A stretch of DNA of 64,000 nt from Cryptomeria japonica (GCF_030272615.1 NC_081413.1:103376239-103440238), one strand, 5' to 3'. Shown: positions 10,590 to 23,765, counted from the stretch's first letter. A program made the numbers and translations. Notes: generated by a model from the letters alone, not told the origin.

Positions 10590-13500
10590 TGTAGTGTCCA
10601 CCCTTGATTCAACTTATTTTGACTAGAGTTGACTTTTATATTTTGCTTGATAGACTTATCTAGACTATATTTTGATGATTTGGATGATGATTACTCATGT
10701 GCTTCAGTGACTTATGATTGATGTTAGATACTATTGCATATATGCTATTTTGATGATCTATATGGATGTTGGTATTATCATGATTTATCATGTGATTTGA
10801 TGATACATGTACTTGATGGACTTTATATGCTCACTATGTGATGGATTATTGATAGATTAGATTTATCATGGTTTTTGATGACGATTATGATTACGCTAAC
10901 CCTACTTTGTGATTACATATGATGAGATGTTTATGAGGTGTGTTTGACTATTGTTTGACTGTCTTCATGATAGAGATGAGTCCACATCACTCATTGCGAG
11001 CGGGATGTGTCGTCACGATTCTCTATCACTTGCTTGTTCTATATATGTATATGTATATGTTGTCTTATCATTTTGTGGTTGCAGGATTTTGCAGGTACCA
11101 GACATCGACTCCACCTGGCTTCATAGGTCTGAGCGTGTCTTTAGTTCCAATGGCTTATGTGGTTTGGAGATGGCATGAGATTCCCCTCACATACTCTAGG
11201 TCTAAGTTGTTCACCATGTTTAGTCAACGTCTTGCCATAATTCGCCATGTCAGTTAGTAAACTTGGTCCTTTGGTATTGTGAGTCTACTTTATGCCAGTT
11301 GATTTACTTGATGATGTTAGAGTAATTATGTGTAGTTTTCTATTTGGAAATGTTTATTTTAATGTATTTAATTTATAAGTTTTCAATATTTAATTATTTG
11401 ATATTTATATTTATTTGATAATTAACATTTATTGATTTTATGATTATTTTAATATTTGATAAGCTTTATTGTTGTTTAATATTTATTTAATATTTGCAAC
11501 TAATCTTTAATGGTATTTGACTATTTAATTATTTATTTGACTTTTTATGATTTAACATTTATTTGACATCTTTTATCTATTTGGTTCTTTAATTTATTTT
11601 ATTAGCTTTTGGTTTAATTGATTTTAATTCCCTTTTGGATTAAATTTATTTTCATCTTATATTTATTTAATAGTTTGACTTTTTATTTCTAAGTGGGGTG
11701 TATGAGCACAATAAATTAAATAAAGAAATAAAAACAATCCCACTTAGTTGAATAAGTATATTTTATTTAATTTACCTACCCTTCACTCTCATTGGTTAAA
11801 TTCAAAATGGGTGAATAAATTATATTATATGGTGGGTTGGTAAAATATACTCCAAAATGGAATATTTTGATTGGTCGAAATTGAGGCCAGGGTTTTTGGA
11901 TTATTGTTGCTTTTAATTTTCATTCCCGTGAAGTTTTTCGGTTGGATTTTTGCTATTCTTTGGAAATTTCTCCAGCAAGTTTTCTTCCTTGGTTTTGGAT
12001 TGCTGCACTTTTGGTTTTTGGCTAGAGCTTGATTGGATTTTGGTTTGGCTTGTGGGAGCTCTTCTTCAACTACAAACCATCACATAGGTTGTAGGTTGGA
12101 GGCTTCTCCATTGGTTTCTTGTTTTGCTTTCAAAGTTTGAAACTTGTATGCTCTGTGTTTGATTTGATAAAAATAATAATAATAATAATTTGGTTTATGC
12201 ATTCTCTTTAATCTTCCTAGATTTGGAATGGGTAGCCATGAGATTTTAGATTCTTTTCTTGGTTTAGAGTTCTGGAAATAATGATTCCTGTGCATTGTCG
12301 TGAATGTTCAACATGAGGAATATCTTGCAGATTTTGTATATGTCTTGTGTGAATTATTTTAATAAGATCTCTATTGTATATTAAGGAGATTCTAACCTGG
12401 TAGATAACTTCTTATGGAGATTGTGAATCTAGGAAAGAGGAGAGTCTTTGTGAGCTCCCAATCTGGCTCTGCTGTAGAGGAGACTCACAGAACTTTTTTC
12501 CCTTTTTTATTTTCACACATCCCCTTATGTATGGATGTTAATGGTTATGTGGAATGTCTTTTAAAATGTATTTGAGTCAAATATTATGCTTTCTATATTT
12601 TAGATTCAAGTTTGTAGTATTTCCTCAGTTTTTGACAGTGCTGGAGATGTTCTCCCTCCAAAAGTCTGCATTATGTTTTCAATTGGAGTTCCTTGAGAAA
12701 ATTTTACTATTTTATTTTGTTCACATATTTTTATAGCTTATCTCATGCTGATTCCAATGAGTATAAATACGTCATATTTGGTTGTTTATATTTCGAGCAG
12801 TTTTGATTTTGCACTTAAGTAGTTTTCTGCCAAAATTTACTCTTTTTTTTTATGCGCTAAAATATCAGTCATATGTGCCATTATGTGTATTTTTAAGGTT
12901 TTGTCCAGTTTGAAGTCTATTTGAGGTCAGTTGGATTTGGGGTTATATAGATTTGGGGTTATACCAGAGGCTTTTTGAGGGCATTTATGATGTTGTCTAA
13001 AATTATTTATGATTGGTGATGTCTTCATATGATTTATTTATTTTTGTTTTGTATGCATTTTACTCCATTTGAGTTGTTTGTGCTTCCTCTCTTATTGATG
13101 CACCAAGAGAGAGATTGAGATTGTTGTGATTATGTGCCAGCAAGTGGATAGGCCTTGCTGAAATTATGTGATGATTCATTTCAGATTTGATGGCATTTCT
13201 TATGGCCTTGATATGTTTATTTGGCCAAGAGGCTCATTAATTTTTGGTTCTCATGATGTTAACTTTCACATGTTTCATGATTATGAGATGATATTGTTGT
13301 TTGCATATGGATTATTTGTGATTTCAGATTTATGTATATTCTCAGATTCAATTATGATTCTAGAGCCTCTTGTGTTGTCATGTTTGAGACCATGTTAGGG
13401 GGGAGTGGGCTTCCTTTTGATGACCGGGGTCACGAGAGATAGGCTTGCATGAGGTTCCTTGTAAGGATGCATGAAGTCTAGACCACCAGGGCACATTGGA

Positions 13501-14861
13501 GTTTTCCATGATTTGTAAATAAGTGATAACCTAATAATTGATGGGTTGGGTAGTTAGATTAATTAATAAGATGATAAATTGATTGTGCCTCATGACTTAG
13601 TCCTAGGGAGGATGTTTTAGGATAAGCATGAGAAGGCTATGAAGATAGTAAGCTAATCTCCCTTAGTCTCTCATAGGTTGAGATGGCTCCACATGTCCAT
13701 CAGGCTAGTGCCTTGTGTTATTATGTTATTGTGTTATGAGGATGGCATGTGATGACACTCCACTCCTACATGTGTTTCCCCTTATTGATTTATGGTTATT
13801 CTTATTGGATGCACTTATGTCTTGATGAGTTTTATGCCTCTGGGAGTTCATTCTTGTTATATTGTGTAAGTTCTTGCTTGAGAGTCTTTGTGTGTTTAGT
13901 CTCCTTGGTTTTAGGTGCCAGCTTAGGTTTAGAGTGTGTGTTGGGACCTTGTGTCATCTCCTAGCACGGGGGGTGGTTCCTTTGGTTCCACATGGTCGGG
14001 AGGTTGGTGCTTTTTAGCCATTGGGATGTTCTTTTGGATTCTACTTGCGTGGACATGGATTCTTCTTCATGATGTACTATGGATGTACCTTATAGCAGAT
14101 TTATGTAATGGATAAGATAAAATGTATGTAATGTAACACTTTTTGTATATCATAGATAGAATCTTGTAGTAGAAAGAGCTATGCTCATGATGTATTTAAT
14201 GTACTTATATTTGAAGATGAATTGTAGTTGGAAATTGGAATTAAGGCCTAGTTGTATTGTACTATTTAGAGAGGTGATCTTATGAGTCATGGAAATGAAT
14301 GGATTATAACTGGAATAGAATGGAAATGCATTATGGATCAATTGTATTATCTCATGGGATGATTAGAGGCTAGTTAGAATGTTAAATAATCTTGAAAGAG
14401 GAATGTTCATGGAGTAATAAATGAATATGTTATAGGATGTTAAATGGATTTAGTAAACATGTATGATTCATATAGATGCATTGGTAGAAAGAAAATTATG
14501 CATATCATGGGAAGTAAGTAATGTTGTAGGTTGCATATCTCATGAGTAGATAATTATATTATGATGCTATAATGAAGGTGAAATATATCTTTCACGTGCA
14601 TAGTATGCTATTGTGGAAATGAATTTAAGTAATGGTGCTAAGTACCCTAGGGAAAGATTAATGATGTTGTGATATTTCCCCTTGCGTTAATTCATGAAAT
14701 GAGTAATGATATATGTTCATATTGGTTAATTGATGAACGAATGTAAATAGATAGAGATGTTATGTGTTGCATTAATTGTTATTAGATGTTAATAATTTTT
14801 TTTTAATCTCCATTTGTATATTTTTGTTTAGTTTCTTTAGGGTATTTTTGCGCGCATTACA
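10590..14861 (+). repeat. 3' LTR of T, 4272 bp
   Basis: Starts TGTAGTGTCC after the polypurine tract and ends TTACA before copia LTR sequence. It matches 1-5764 once the solo LTR is removed. Local differences include a 16-bp duplication near 12950 (GATTTGGGGTTATA repeated). A candidate TATA box lies at 12762-12769. Confidence 0.93.
12762..12769 (+). promoter_or_regulatory. Candidate TATA box in T 3' LTR
   Basis: TATAAATA, same context as at 1897-1904. Confidence 0.45.
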
Positions 14862-14916
14862 ATCTGCATATAATTGTTAGTTCATATTTGCTTCGGATCT
14901 GCTTGAAACCCTAAAA
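14862..14916 (+). repeat. Remnant of copia A 5' LTR
   Basis: Matches the last 55 bases of the LTRs at 19453-19507 and 38664-38718, ending CCCTAAAA where the sisters end CCCTAACA. Confidence 0.9.
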
Positions 14917-14918
14917 AT

Positions 14919-14930
14919 TGGTATCAGAGC
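14919..14930 (+). other. Primer binding site of copia A
   Basis: TGGTATCAGAGC, complementary to initiator tRNA-Met, two bases after the LTR end. Confidence 0.92.
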
Positions 14931-14976
14931 GAGGTTTTCTATAAATTGGCAGGACTTTCAGATTTGAGTGGGAGCA

Positions 14977-17900
14977 ATGGAGGATTCCAAATTCAAGTTC
15001 AAAAACTTAAAACGGCCAAAATAATTAGTTATGGAAAATGCAGATGGAGGATTACCTGTATCAAAAGGATTTGTGGTGGCCATTAGAAGGAAAGGCAAAG
15101 AAAGTGACCGCAATGTCAGATGAAGAATGAGACATTTTAGATAGAAAGGCACTAGGATCCATTCGATTGTGCCTTGCACCATCTATATCTTTCAATATAA
15201 CAAAAGCAAAAATGGCTATAGATTTGATGGCGACATTGGCTAAGTTGTATGAGAAACCCTTGGCTTCGAATAAGGTATTTCTTATGAAGGGTTTGTTTAA
15301 TTTGAAAATGAGTGACAAAGGATTTGTAGTGGAGCAGTTAAATGAATTTAATACAATTACCAGTTAATTGTCTTCGGTAAAAATTACCTTTGCAGAAGAG
15401 GTTAGGTCTCTCTTGATTTTATGTTCTTTGCCAGAAAGCTGGAATAGCTTGGTTATGGTTGTAAGTAACTCTGTCTCTAGTAAAAATACTTTGGTATTTG
15501 ATGATATTGTTGGTGTTATCCTAAGCGAGGAAATGTGAAGGAAAAGCACAAGTGAGACTCCAACATCATCGGGTAGTGTTTTGAATGTGGAGAACAGAGG
15601 AAGATCAAAGGAAAGAGGAAAAGGCCCTTGGAATGAGAAGTCATGAGGGAAGTCAAAGAAAGGACGCTATCAATCTAGAGGAAAGAAAGATTGTTGGGAC
15701 TGCGAAAAGCCTGGTCATCTAAAGAAAGACTGTTGGTCTCGGGAAAACAAAGAAGGAGACAAAAATGAAAATGATAGTAAGGAAGCTAATATTGCAAGTA
15801 ATACTTTACAAGATGCTTTAATCTTATGTTTGGATAATGTTAATGATTCCTGGGTAATAGATTCTGGGGCTTCATTTCATGCTACACCCCATAGAAAATA
15901 TTTTCTAGATTATGTTCAAGGTGATTTTGGATAGGTATATTTGGGTGATGATGAGCCCTGTCAAATTGTTGGAAAAGGAAAGATAAAGATCAAGTTGCAA
16001 AATGGTAATGACTGGTTTCTGTAGGAGGTAAGACATGTTCCTAACTTAAGAAGAAATTTAATTTCTGCAGGGCAACTAGGTAGTGAAGGTTGCATAGTTA
16101 CCTTCTCAGACAGTATCTGGAAGGTCAATAAAGGATCATTAGTAGTAGCTAAAGGTGAGAAAGTAGGCACATTATATTTGTGTACTAGTAACACTTACTC
16201 TACCTTAGCTGCTACAGATAAAGTTACTATAGGGACACCAACAATAGATGTTACAAGAACAGATTCGATAATGTGGCACCATAGGCTTGGGCACATGAGT
16301 GAGAAAGGGATGAAAATCCTTCACTCCAAAAATCTATTGCCAGGACTAAAGAAGATTGATTTAAAGTTCTGTGAAAACTGTGGTTATGGCAAATAGAAGA
16401 GTTAGATTTCTCAAGGTTGGGAAAGAGAAGAAGAGTGAGAAGTTAGAGCTTGTGCATTCAGATGTATGGGGACCAACTCAGGTATCATCTCTTGGTGGCT
16501 CTTGTTATTATGTTATTTTTATTGATGACTCAACCAGAAAAACATGGGTATATTTCCTAAAGCAAAAATCAGATGTTTTTGAAACTTTTAAGAAATGGAA
16601 AGCTTTAGTTGAGAATGAGACAGGAAAAAGGTTGAAGTGTCTCAGATCGGATAATGGAGGTGAGTATTTCAGCAAGGCATTTGAAGATTACTACTCCTTA
16701 AATGGGATTAGAAAGTAGAAGACAGTTCCATGAACTCCACAGGAAAATGGTGTGTCAGAGAGAATGAATAGGACTATCATGGAATGCGCAAGGAGCATGA
16801 GATTGCATGCTGGATTGCCCTTACATTTTGGGGCAGATGTTGTACATACTGCAATCTATTTGATAAATAGAGGACCTTCAACCCCTTTGGATGGTGGTAT
16901 TCCAGAGGTGGCATGGACTGATAAAAAGGTAAATTATTTTTTTCTGAAAACTTTTGGTTGTGAAGCTTTTGTCCATGTTGATAAAGAAAACAGAACCAAG
17001 CTTGATGCTAAATCTCATAAATGTACCTTCATTGGATATGGGATAGATGAATATGGCTATCGGTTATGGGACTTTGAAAATAAGAAAATAACTAGAAGTA
17101 GAGATGTTATATTCAATGAGAAGGTTATGTATAAAGAATAGGTGTAGTAAAAGAAGCATGAACAGGACAAGTAAGAATATGTGGTGTTGGATGAGATTCC
17201 TGAAAATGAAATGCCACAGGTACCCGATGCTCAACAACAACAGAATGTCCCACAAACTCCTACAAGAGTTAGACGTTCTATGAGGTCAAGTAGACCCCCT
17301 AAAAGATTTTCTCCTTCTTTGTATTCTATATTATTAACTAATTCTGGTGAACCAGAAGAATATGAAGAAGCAATGCAGGTGGATGCCAAACAACAGTGGG
17401 AGCTAGGCATGAAAGAGGAGATGGACTACTTGATGAAAAATAAGACTTGGGACTTAGTCCCTTTACCCACAAAAAAAAGAGCCTTGCCTAACAAATGGGT
17501 TTATCGGCTGAAGGAGGAGGAAGGAGGTCAGAAAAGATATAAAGCCAGACTTGTGGTAAAAGGTTTTGCATAGAAAAAGGGTATAGATTATGATGAAATA
17601 TTTTCTCCGGTTGTAAAAATGACTTCAATTAGAACTATACTTAGTCTTGTGGCTGTAGATGATTTACATCTTGAATAATTAGATGTGAAAATAGCTTTTC
17701 TCCATGGAGATTTGGAGGAGAAAATTTACATGTTGCAACCACATGGATATGAGGTCAAAGGTAAGGAGAACTTGGTTTGCAGGTTGAAGAAAAGTCTGTA
17801 TGGCCTAAAGCAAGCACCTCGACAATGGTATTTAAAATTTTATAGTTTCATGGTTGAACACGGTTATCATAGATGTCATTTTCATCATTGTGTATATTTT

Positions 17901-18902
17901 AAGAGATTTGATAATGGCAGTTATATTATCCTGTTGCTTTATGTTGATGACATTCTTGTTGCTGGGTCTAACATGCAACATATAAATGATCTTAAATAGA
18001 AATTAGCCAGGTCATTTGCTATGAAGGATTTGGGTCCAGCTAAGCAAATTCTCGGTATGAGGATTACACGGGACAGGAAAAATAGAACCTTGAATTTGTC
18101 CCAAAGTGAGTATATAAAGAAGGTGTTGAAAATATGTAACATGCAAGATGCAAAAATAGTTAGTACACCTTTGGCTAGTCATTTCAAATTGTCTAGGGAG
18201 ATGTGCCCAAAGGCACAAGAAGAGGTTAATAAAATGGTTAACATCCCGTATTCATCAGCTGTTGGCAGTTTGATGTATGCAATGGTATGCACAAGGCCAG
18301 ATATTGCACATGCAGTGGGAGTTGTGAGCAGGTTTATGAGTAATCCAAGTATGGAACATTGGAATGCTGTGAAATGGATTCTTCGGTATTTGAAAGGAAC
18401 TACTACGAAGGCATTATGTTTCAAAGGATCTAATGCTGCTCTGAGTGGATTTGTTAACTCTGATCTGGCGGGTGATATTGATTCAGGGAGGAGTACTACA
18501 GGGTATGTTTTTACTATAGGGGGAACTATAGTCAGTTGGATTTCTAGGCTGCAAAAGGTTGTTGCACTCTCAACCACTGAAGCTAAGTATGTTGCTACTA
18601 CAAAAGCCAGCAAGGAGATGATTTGGTTACAATGTTTTCTGGAGGAATTGGGTCAAACACAGTAGGATCGCCCATTGTATACTAATAGCCAGAGTGCCAT
18701 TCATCTTGTGAAGAACTCTGCTTTGCATTCAAGGACAAAGCACATTCAGCTCAGGTACCACTTCATCCAGACTGTTTTGGAGGATCATCAATTACTGCTT
18801 GAGAAGATTCACACAAGTGAGAATCCTGTTGATATGTTCACGAAGGCAGTTCCACATGAGAAGCTGATTTCTTCATCAGTTTCTGTTGGTCTTCTTGATT
18901 GA
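14977..18902 (+). pseudogene. Copia A gag-pol, heavily broken
   Basis: Copia polyprotein, start ATG at 14977 by comparison with copia B. Order: gag with a CCHC knuckle at about 15690-15735 ([13 protein letters not shown]), protease with VIDSGASFHATP near 15850, pre-integrase zinc region (HHRLGHMSEKG), integrase core (HSDVW, RSDNGGEY, ENGVSERMNR), RT with YVDD at 17940-17951 and RNase H with STTEAKYVA. There is a one-base insertion near 15010 and a two-base deletion near 16400. About seventeen stops are present, many TAG where copia B has CAG (for example 15932, 16023, 17571). Stops at 16394 and 16716 are also present in B. Not functional. Confidence 0.92.
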
Positions 18903-18980
18903 TAATTGTGGAATGTATACCAGTCGAGTCCTAGTGTTTTTTCTAGCGGATGTTGCATGTATAGTGGTGTCTTGTAGTTT

Positions 18981-19042
18981 CAGTCTCCAAGTGGGAGATT
19001 GTTCGGTGTGGAGCTTGATCAGTCTCCAAGTGGGAGATTGTT
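18981..19042 (+). repeat. Duplicated polypurine-tract region of copia A
   Basis: CAGTCTCCAAGTGGGAGATT occurs at 18981 and again at 19020, 39 bases apart. The second copy abuts the LTR start (TGTTGG) at 19039 and would be the working plus-strand primer site. Confidence 0.85.
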
Positions 19043-19507
19043 GGAATGTGGTGACTAATCAGCAAAGTACTATACACTCAGCATGTATCCTTGCCAGGGT
19101 CGGGTTGGGCCCCGAGTAGGGGTTTTGGGGCGGCATCCCCCAAAGCGGATGAAGCCTGCTACAGGGGTTCGGGGGCGGTAGGCCCCGAGAAATTTTTTTT
19201 TGCCATTTTTTTGTTGATGAAAACTGACATTGTAATAAAACCCTAAAAAGGATGACTTTGTTTGTTGCCCTAAAAATGCATGTTATAAGCGGCTGAGATG
19301 CTTAAGGCATTGTAATGTTGATGTACTATTTTTGCTGGATAATAAGAAAGATTGGACGACTGTGTATGGTGGACGTAACCCATTTTGGGTGAACCACAAT
19401 AAATCTCTGTGTTAGCTGTGTCCTATTTTATTTCTTTATCTTTTGTATTTAAATTTGCATATAATTGTCAGTTCATATTTGCTTTGGATCTGCTTGAAAC
19501 CCTAACA
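19039..19507 (+). repeat. 3' LTR of copia A, 469 bp
   Basis: Starts TGTTGGAATG and ends CCCTAACA. It keeps a GC-rich U3 segment (about 19066-19191) of which the two LTRs of copia B have lost different parts. The left target duplication is off-window; the right flank is ATTCG. Confidence 0.92.
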
Positions 19508-21141
19508 ATTCGAGAGGTGTAAAATTCCTTCTGGGTGTGCCTATCTTTGGAGGCCTTGAATTACTTGATTGGAGTGCATTGGTGTAGTTTGTCTGAGACT
19601 GGTTCTTATCAGTTGGTCCTTGTAGAGATATTGCTGGTTGATCTCTGTTTACAATACGTGTGTCAACAACTCCATCATTTGTGACATTCTTGTTTCTAGA
19701 CCAAAATTTTGGTCTTTCATTATTTGTGCTGGTGGTTGGTCCACTATCCTTGTGGTGTTTCAATATCCCTTGTTCTAACTGACCTTTCTCACATTTGATG
19801 CCTTTTTCTGTTATGTCTTTAAAATTATTCAAGCATTGCATTTTTAATGGATATTTAATCAGAGGCACAAGATTTGATGCCTACTTGTTATGCTTCAGGG
19901 ATGTGACTAAGACATCTACAATGTAAGCCTCTCCATATTTGCAAGAATGTGGTGAAAGTCTCACCTTCTTTTTGCTTTGTTGCAGACAAATCCATTAATG
20001 TGATTGGATTATCTATGTTAAAGGAAAAGTTGTATATAAATAACTCAACCAATTCTCCCCATGAAGTAATTTTTGGTGGAAGGTGCGAAAACCATTCTAA
20101 TGTTGTCCCTCCCAGGCTCTTTGAAAATAATCTCATCAAGTATGTATCCTTGTGAGATACTTCAATGCATGCCGTGAATAATTCTCTTATATGATCTCGA
20201 GGATCTCCTTTCCCTCTATATTTGTCAAACTTTGGAGTTTCGAAATGTGGGGGAAAAGGTGATATGTATAATTTTATGTCAAAAGGATACAGACAGAGAT
20301 CCTCCATGGTATAGCTCTTTTTATCATTACTCGCTTGTACATTGGCCATTTGCTTTTGGAGGTTCTCCATTTGTTGAGTCAGAAGTTCTATTTGGGTTAT
20401 TGGTGGATTGACCTGATGAATGTTCCCCACAAAAGGAATAGTATTTGAGTACCTTTGATCTTGGTGAAATGTAGACAGACCAGGTAACTGTGTCTCATAA
20501 GTCCCACTAGGTGGTGTGAAGTATGCAAATTGCAGAGTAGCATTTGGCTAAGCCAAGCTAGTTGTCCCTTGATTCACATTTTGACTATTGTAGGTGGAAC
20601 CAACCAAAATTGTTGGTTGAGTTATGTTTGCCAAGGTAGTGGTGTGAGATATTGGAGCTTGCAGCATTGTATTTGGCATTGTCAATGTTGTAAGATTGGC
20701 ACTCGCTGGTGCCACTATTGACTGTGCCGAGGTTGTAGTCATATTGGCATTTTGAGATATACCTTGTGTTGATGTAGCAATTGTTTCTTGTGTCTATGAT
20801 GTAACTGGTATTTGAGGTATATTCTGATTTAATGTCATACCTTGTGGCAAGAATGTTGAAATATCTACCCCTGGTGATAAGTTGGCCCCATTCTAGACTA
20901 AGAGAGCGAGATATCTATCTCTATCACTATTAATGAGAGCATTGAGAATCATTAATGTTGCGGGATATTGTTGGGTTGCTTCTAGCTCTTCCTTTGTCAA
21001 ATTATGTCATATTTCATCAATGGAAGGCATCTTGTTCATGTTTGTTGACATTTTTGTGGGTGTGTAACCCTGTGTTTGTTGTTTTGTGGATAGATCCATA
21101 TTCCATGTTGGGTTGACCAGGGGGTCGTTGTTAGGATCCAT
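19508..21141 (-). pseudogene. gag: Gag of element I, broken and truncated by copia A
   Basis: Minus-strand gag starting MDPNNDPLVNP at 21141. A Gln/Thr-rich N-terminal half is followed by a gypsy gag domain (about 20275-19900) with DPRDHIRELF, TYLMRLFSKSLGG, LEWFSHLPP and the TFLQIWR stretch. One shift near 19880 moves the frame; the C-terminal part then reaches PRRNFTPLE, the usual sequence before protease in Tat-like elements, and is cut at 19508 by the copia A LTR. In-frame stops occur in the N-terminal half, for example TGA after SIDEI near 21010. The gag of element E at 62669 onward is a relative. Confidence 0.82.
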
Positions 21142-21319
21142 TTGGTATTTTTCCTTTTGAGCATGCATTAATGGCATGAATATTGCTTTTGAAGTGATCT
21201 TGACTCTCTAAAATGTGTATGCAAGACTCAGTTAAATGCAACTGAATATGCTTCTATGACTTCCTAAAAACTAAAGTGCATACAACGTGATTTATGAATG
21301 ATGACTTGCTATCTAGGAT

Positions 21320-21985
21320 TCTAAAATTTGAACACAAGATTTTTAGCGTATTGCTGAAAAGCTTCAAATTCTGCCTCTATTTTAATTCGATTTTCAAGGT
21401 CTATGTCTATTTGTACTGATTTCCAAACTTCTTCATCTATGACATCTTGGATTATGTCGTATTGGTTTTGATCAATTATTATTCCTCAGCAAGGGTATTC
21501 AAACCATCAATTATTTCTAATTGAATGGTGTTTGCTGCAAGATTTGGTTTTTCAAATGGGAATTGACCATTTCCTTTTAGACCCATGTGTTGAAGATTAC
21601 TATGTAGACAATGCAGATCTTATAAATGAATGAATGATACCTAAAATGATAGATTCTTTTTCTCTTTTCTAACATGGTTTGAGGAATGTTGCTATGGTCT
21701 TCTCTACCAATTGTCTAATGGCTTCTTTCTGAGCTACTCTCTGTATCTTTTTCCTTAGTTTCTCATCAAGAGGATACGACTTTCAGATTTCATCATCTAT
21801 GAAAAACTCAACTATATCATATTGGGCATGATTGAATCTTACTTCCCAAGCGAGGTTATCTAAACCATAAATTATTTGTAATTGGTCATTGTTTGGTCCA
21901 AGATTTGGTTGTTCGAATGGGAATTTTGTATCTCCTCTAATATCCATGGACTTAGGTATGATTCCTATAATCTGATGCAACACTA
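21320..21985 (-). pseudogene. Duplicated coding-like module upstream of element I gag
   Basis: Two related minus-strand units, about 21985-21665 and 21620-21320. The first reads KFPFEQPNLGPNNDQLQII then YGLDNLA; the second reads QFPFEKPNLAANTIQLEII then DGLNTLAEE, and both continue with a QYDI motif and an acidic, charged tail. The match at protein level suggests an old leader ORF that was duplicated, now carrying stops and shifts. I do not recognise a family. It sits between the leader and the gag ATG at 21141, so it could be a pre-gag ORF. Confidence 0.5.
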
Positions 21986-22954
21986 ACCTTAAGGTACTTT
22001 GGTGAAATGACTTGTGTGAGGACTTTGCATGATGATTCTAATGGAACCTCTACATGAATTGAATACCTAGGACCTATGATCACTTGGAAGTAACATGTTC
22101 ATCATTTTTGAAGTTGTGCAAAAGGTTTGGTTTTGACGTTGGCTTTCTTGTTGACACTTATTTTTCTTGTTGAAGTTTTGATCTTGTTGAACACTGAAAC
22201 TTTTGACTTTTTTTTTATTTGTATCTTATAATGTTTTGAATTTGTCAAAGTATAGAAAAGGACACAACAGTCACATCAAAAGAATAAAATCATGAAAAGA
22301 GCAATTTGTTTAGGAAATTTTTTCAAATCTCCATGAATGTTGGAATCTTTTTCAAGACCCAATTTTGTTTTCGCTATTTTTGGGCAATTAGATATCACAT
22401 CAGACAGACTCTCATAAGGTCAAAAGGTCACAAGTATTATCACAACCAACATCTTGATACTCTGTCAGCTCAAACAACCCTATCACACCCTAGGGTGTGC
22501 CCATTTTTTTGCCTTTTTACGGAAATTAGATCAAAGAAGATTGCTCCTCAATTGGTCCGTTATCCTGGGAGATTTATGGTGAGTGTCTTGGGGGGCGGAT
22601 TCTTCCCCACCCTTGCACTGTGATAAAACAAGTGTCTTGTTACTAACTTAGCTTGGCTTCTAATTTCTATGGTATTTAGACAGGGTTCTGTTCAAGTGGT
22701 TACAATCAACAATGTTTTACACTTCGTTGAGGGAGGTCTCGCAGTATATAGAGGTTACGGTCTATAGGTTTTAATGCACCGTATAGGCACTGAGGGAGGT
22801 ATAACGCTATTGTGACAACATGTAACACTCATCGCACATGATTTTCATCACATAAACATTTGATTATAGTGGCCTGGATTATTTGGCTTTAGCCATTGGC
22901 CACTTAGGTCGTTCCCCTCTCCCCGACCTTAATGGCACCCTAAGGGCAACTCGG
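21986..22954 (-). other. Leader of element I between the D insertion and gag
   Basis: No gene seen. Read on the minus strand, 22860-22620 aligns with 61421-61600 of element E (shared GATGAAAATCA, GAGACCTC, GAACAGA.CCCT and AAATTAGAA), and 22950-22890 aligns with 54525-54605 (shared GAGAGGGGAAYGACC). This supports a leader homologous between the two elements. Confidence 0.7.
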
Positions 22955-23751
22955 TGTTGGCATTTTACACTCTTATGAGAATAGTTGATGTTGTCATTGA
23001 TGACAACCAACTAGAAACCCAGTGGCAATAGATTTCTACATGCCTGACATCACATATATTATACACTGGCAAACATCGACACTGATAGGCACTTACACTG
23101 GAATTTAGATTACATCGACAACAAAGCATACCGACACTCCAGCCGACATGGGATGAACTTTTGTTTATTGTAATATGATTATCTTTTGTAAGCTGACATG
23201 GTATATTGTAAAACACTCATATATGTATGAGATCTTATAGGTCATTTTGAAGAGGAGACATATGATATGTATGGTAGAAAATAATTGTTTAGTGATAGCA
23301 AAGTTTTTTGGTTAAGGTATCTATTTGAGCTTAAACCGATACTGAACCTGGCATTAGAGATGTTGTTTTGAGCAGTACATTGTATTGAATTTAATTATCC
23401 ATTTTGTAGTCAGTGTGACTCTTCATTGAACAGTGAGCTCTAGGCTATTGGCCTCCCTGCATGTGTAGGCCCCTATCGTAAGTAGTATTTATTCATTGGC
23501 CAGTGAGTAAATATTGTGGGTCACAAATCCCACTGATTTTTTTCCCACACCGAGTTTCCTCATTAAAATATCTTGTGTTATGGTGTGTTTCTATGTTGTC
23601 TCTCTTATTTGTGTTTACTGCAATAATTCTTATTTACCGGTACACTATTTTGGGTTGCAAAGTTATCAATAATTTTAAATATTCTGCAAATCGGTTAGAC
23701 ACTGATTCACCCCCCCTCTCAGTGTGTTTGGGACTATCATTGAATCTAACA
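22955..23751 (+). repeat. 5' LTR of D, 797 bp
   Basis: Starts TGTTGGCATT and ends TCTAACA. It matches 28141-28936, including the run CACCCCCCCTCTCA near the end. Confidence 0.93.
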
Positions 23752-23753
23752 AT

Positions 23754-23765
23754 TGGTATCAGAGC
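23754..23765 (+). other. Primer binding site of D
   Basis: TGGTATCAGAGC, two bases after the LTR end; initiator tRNA-Met type. Confidence 0.92.

Larger units (their letters stand above)
1..14861 (+). mobile_element. Element T: Ty3/gypsy chromovirus, Tekay/Del-like, left end outside window
   Basis: Long terminal repeats at 1-5764 and 10590-14861 flank an internal region with gag, protease, reverse transcriptase, RNase H, integrase and a C-terminal chromodomain-like tail, in that order, which is the Ty3/gypsy chromovirus layout. Position 1 aligns with 10871, so about 281 bases of the 5' LTR are missing on the left. Very long LTRs and a C-terminal chromodomain are known for the Tekay/Del lineage. 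The element sits in the 5' LTR of copia A: right after 14861 the sequence continues as the last 55 bases of a copia LTR. The expected 5-bp target duplication would be ATCTG (14862-14866), but its partner lies off-window. Confidence 0.92.
14862..19507 (+). mobile_element. Copia A: Ty1/copia, Tork (Tnt1)-like, interrupted by T
   Basis: A 55-base LTR end, a Met primer site, one gag-pol frame in the copia order (protease, integrase, then RT and RNase H), a polypurine region and a 3' LTR. Its sister at 38367-43187 is alike throughout. Most of its 5' LTR was separated by insertion of T and lies left of the window. Copia A lies inside the gag of minus-strand element I: the reading frame of that gag stops exactly at 19508. 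Confidence 0.92.

Noticed and set aside
18179-18613. Long antisense frames opposite copia RNase H (also 41981-42415)
   Set aside because: They mirror the real gag-pol frame on the other strand and recur only because A and B are sisters.
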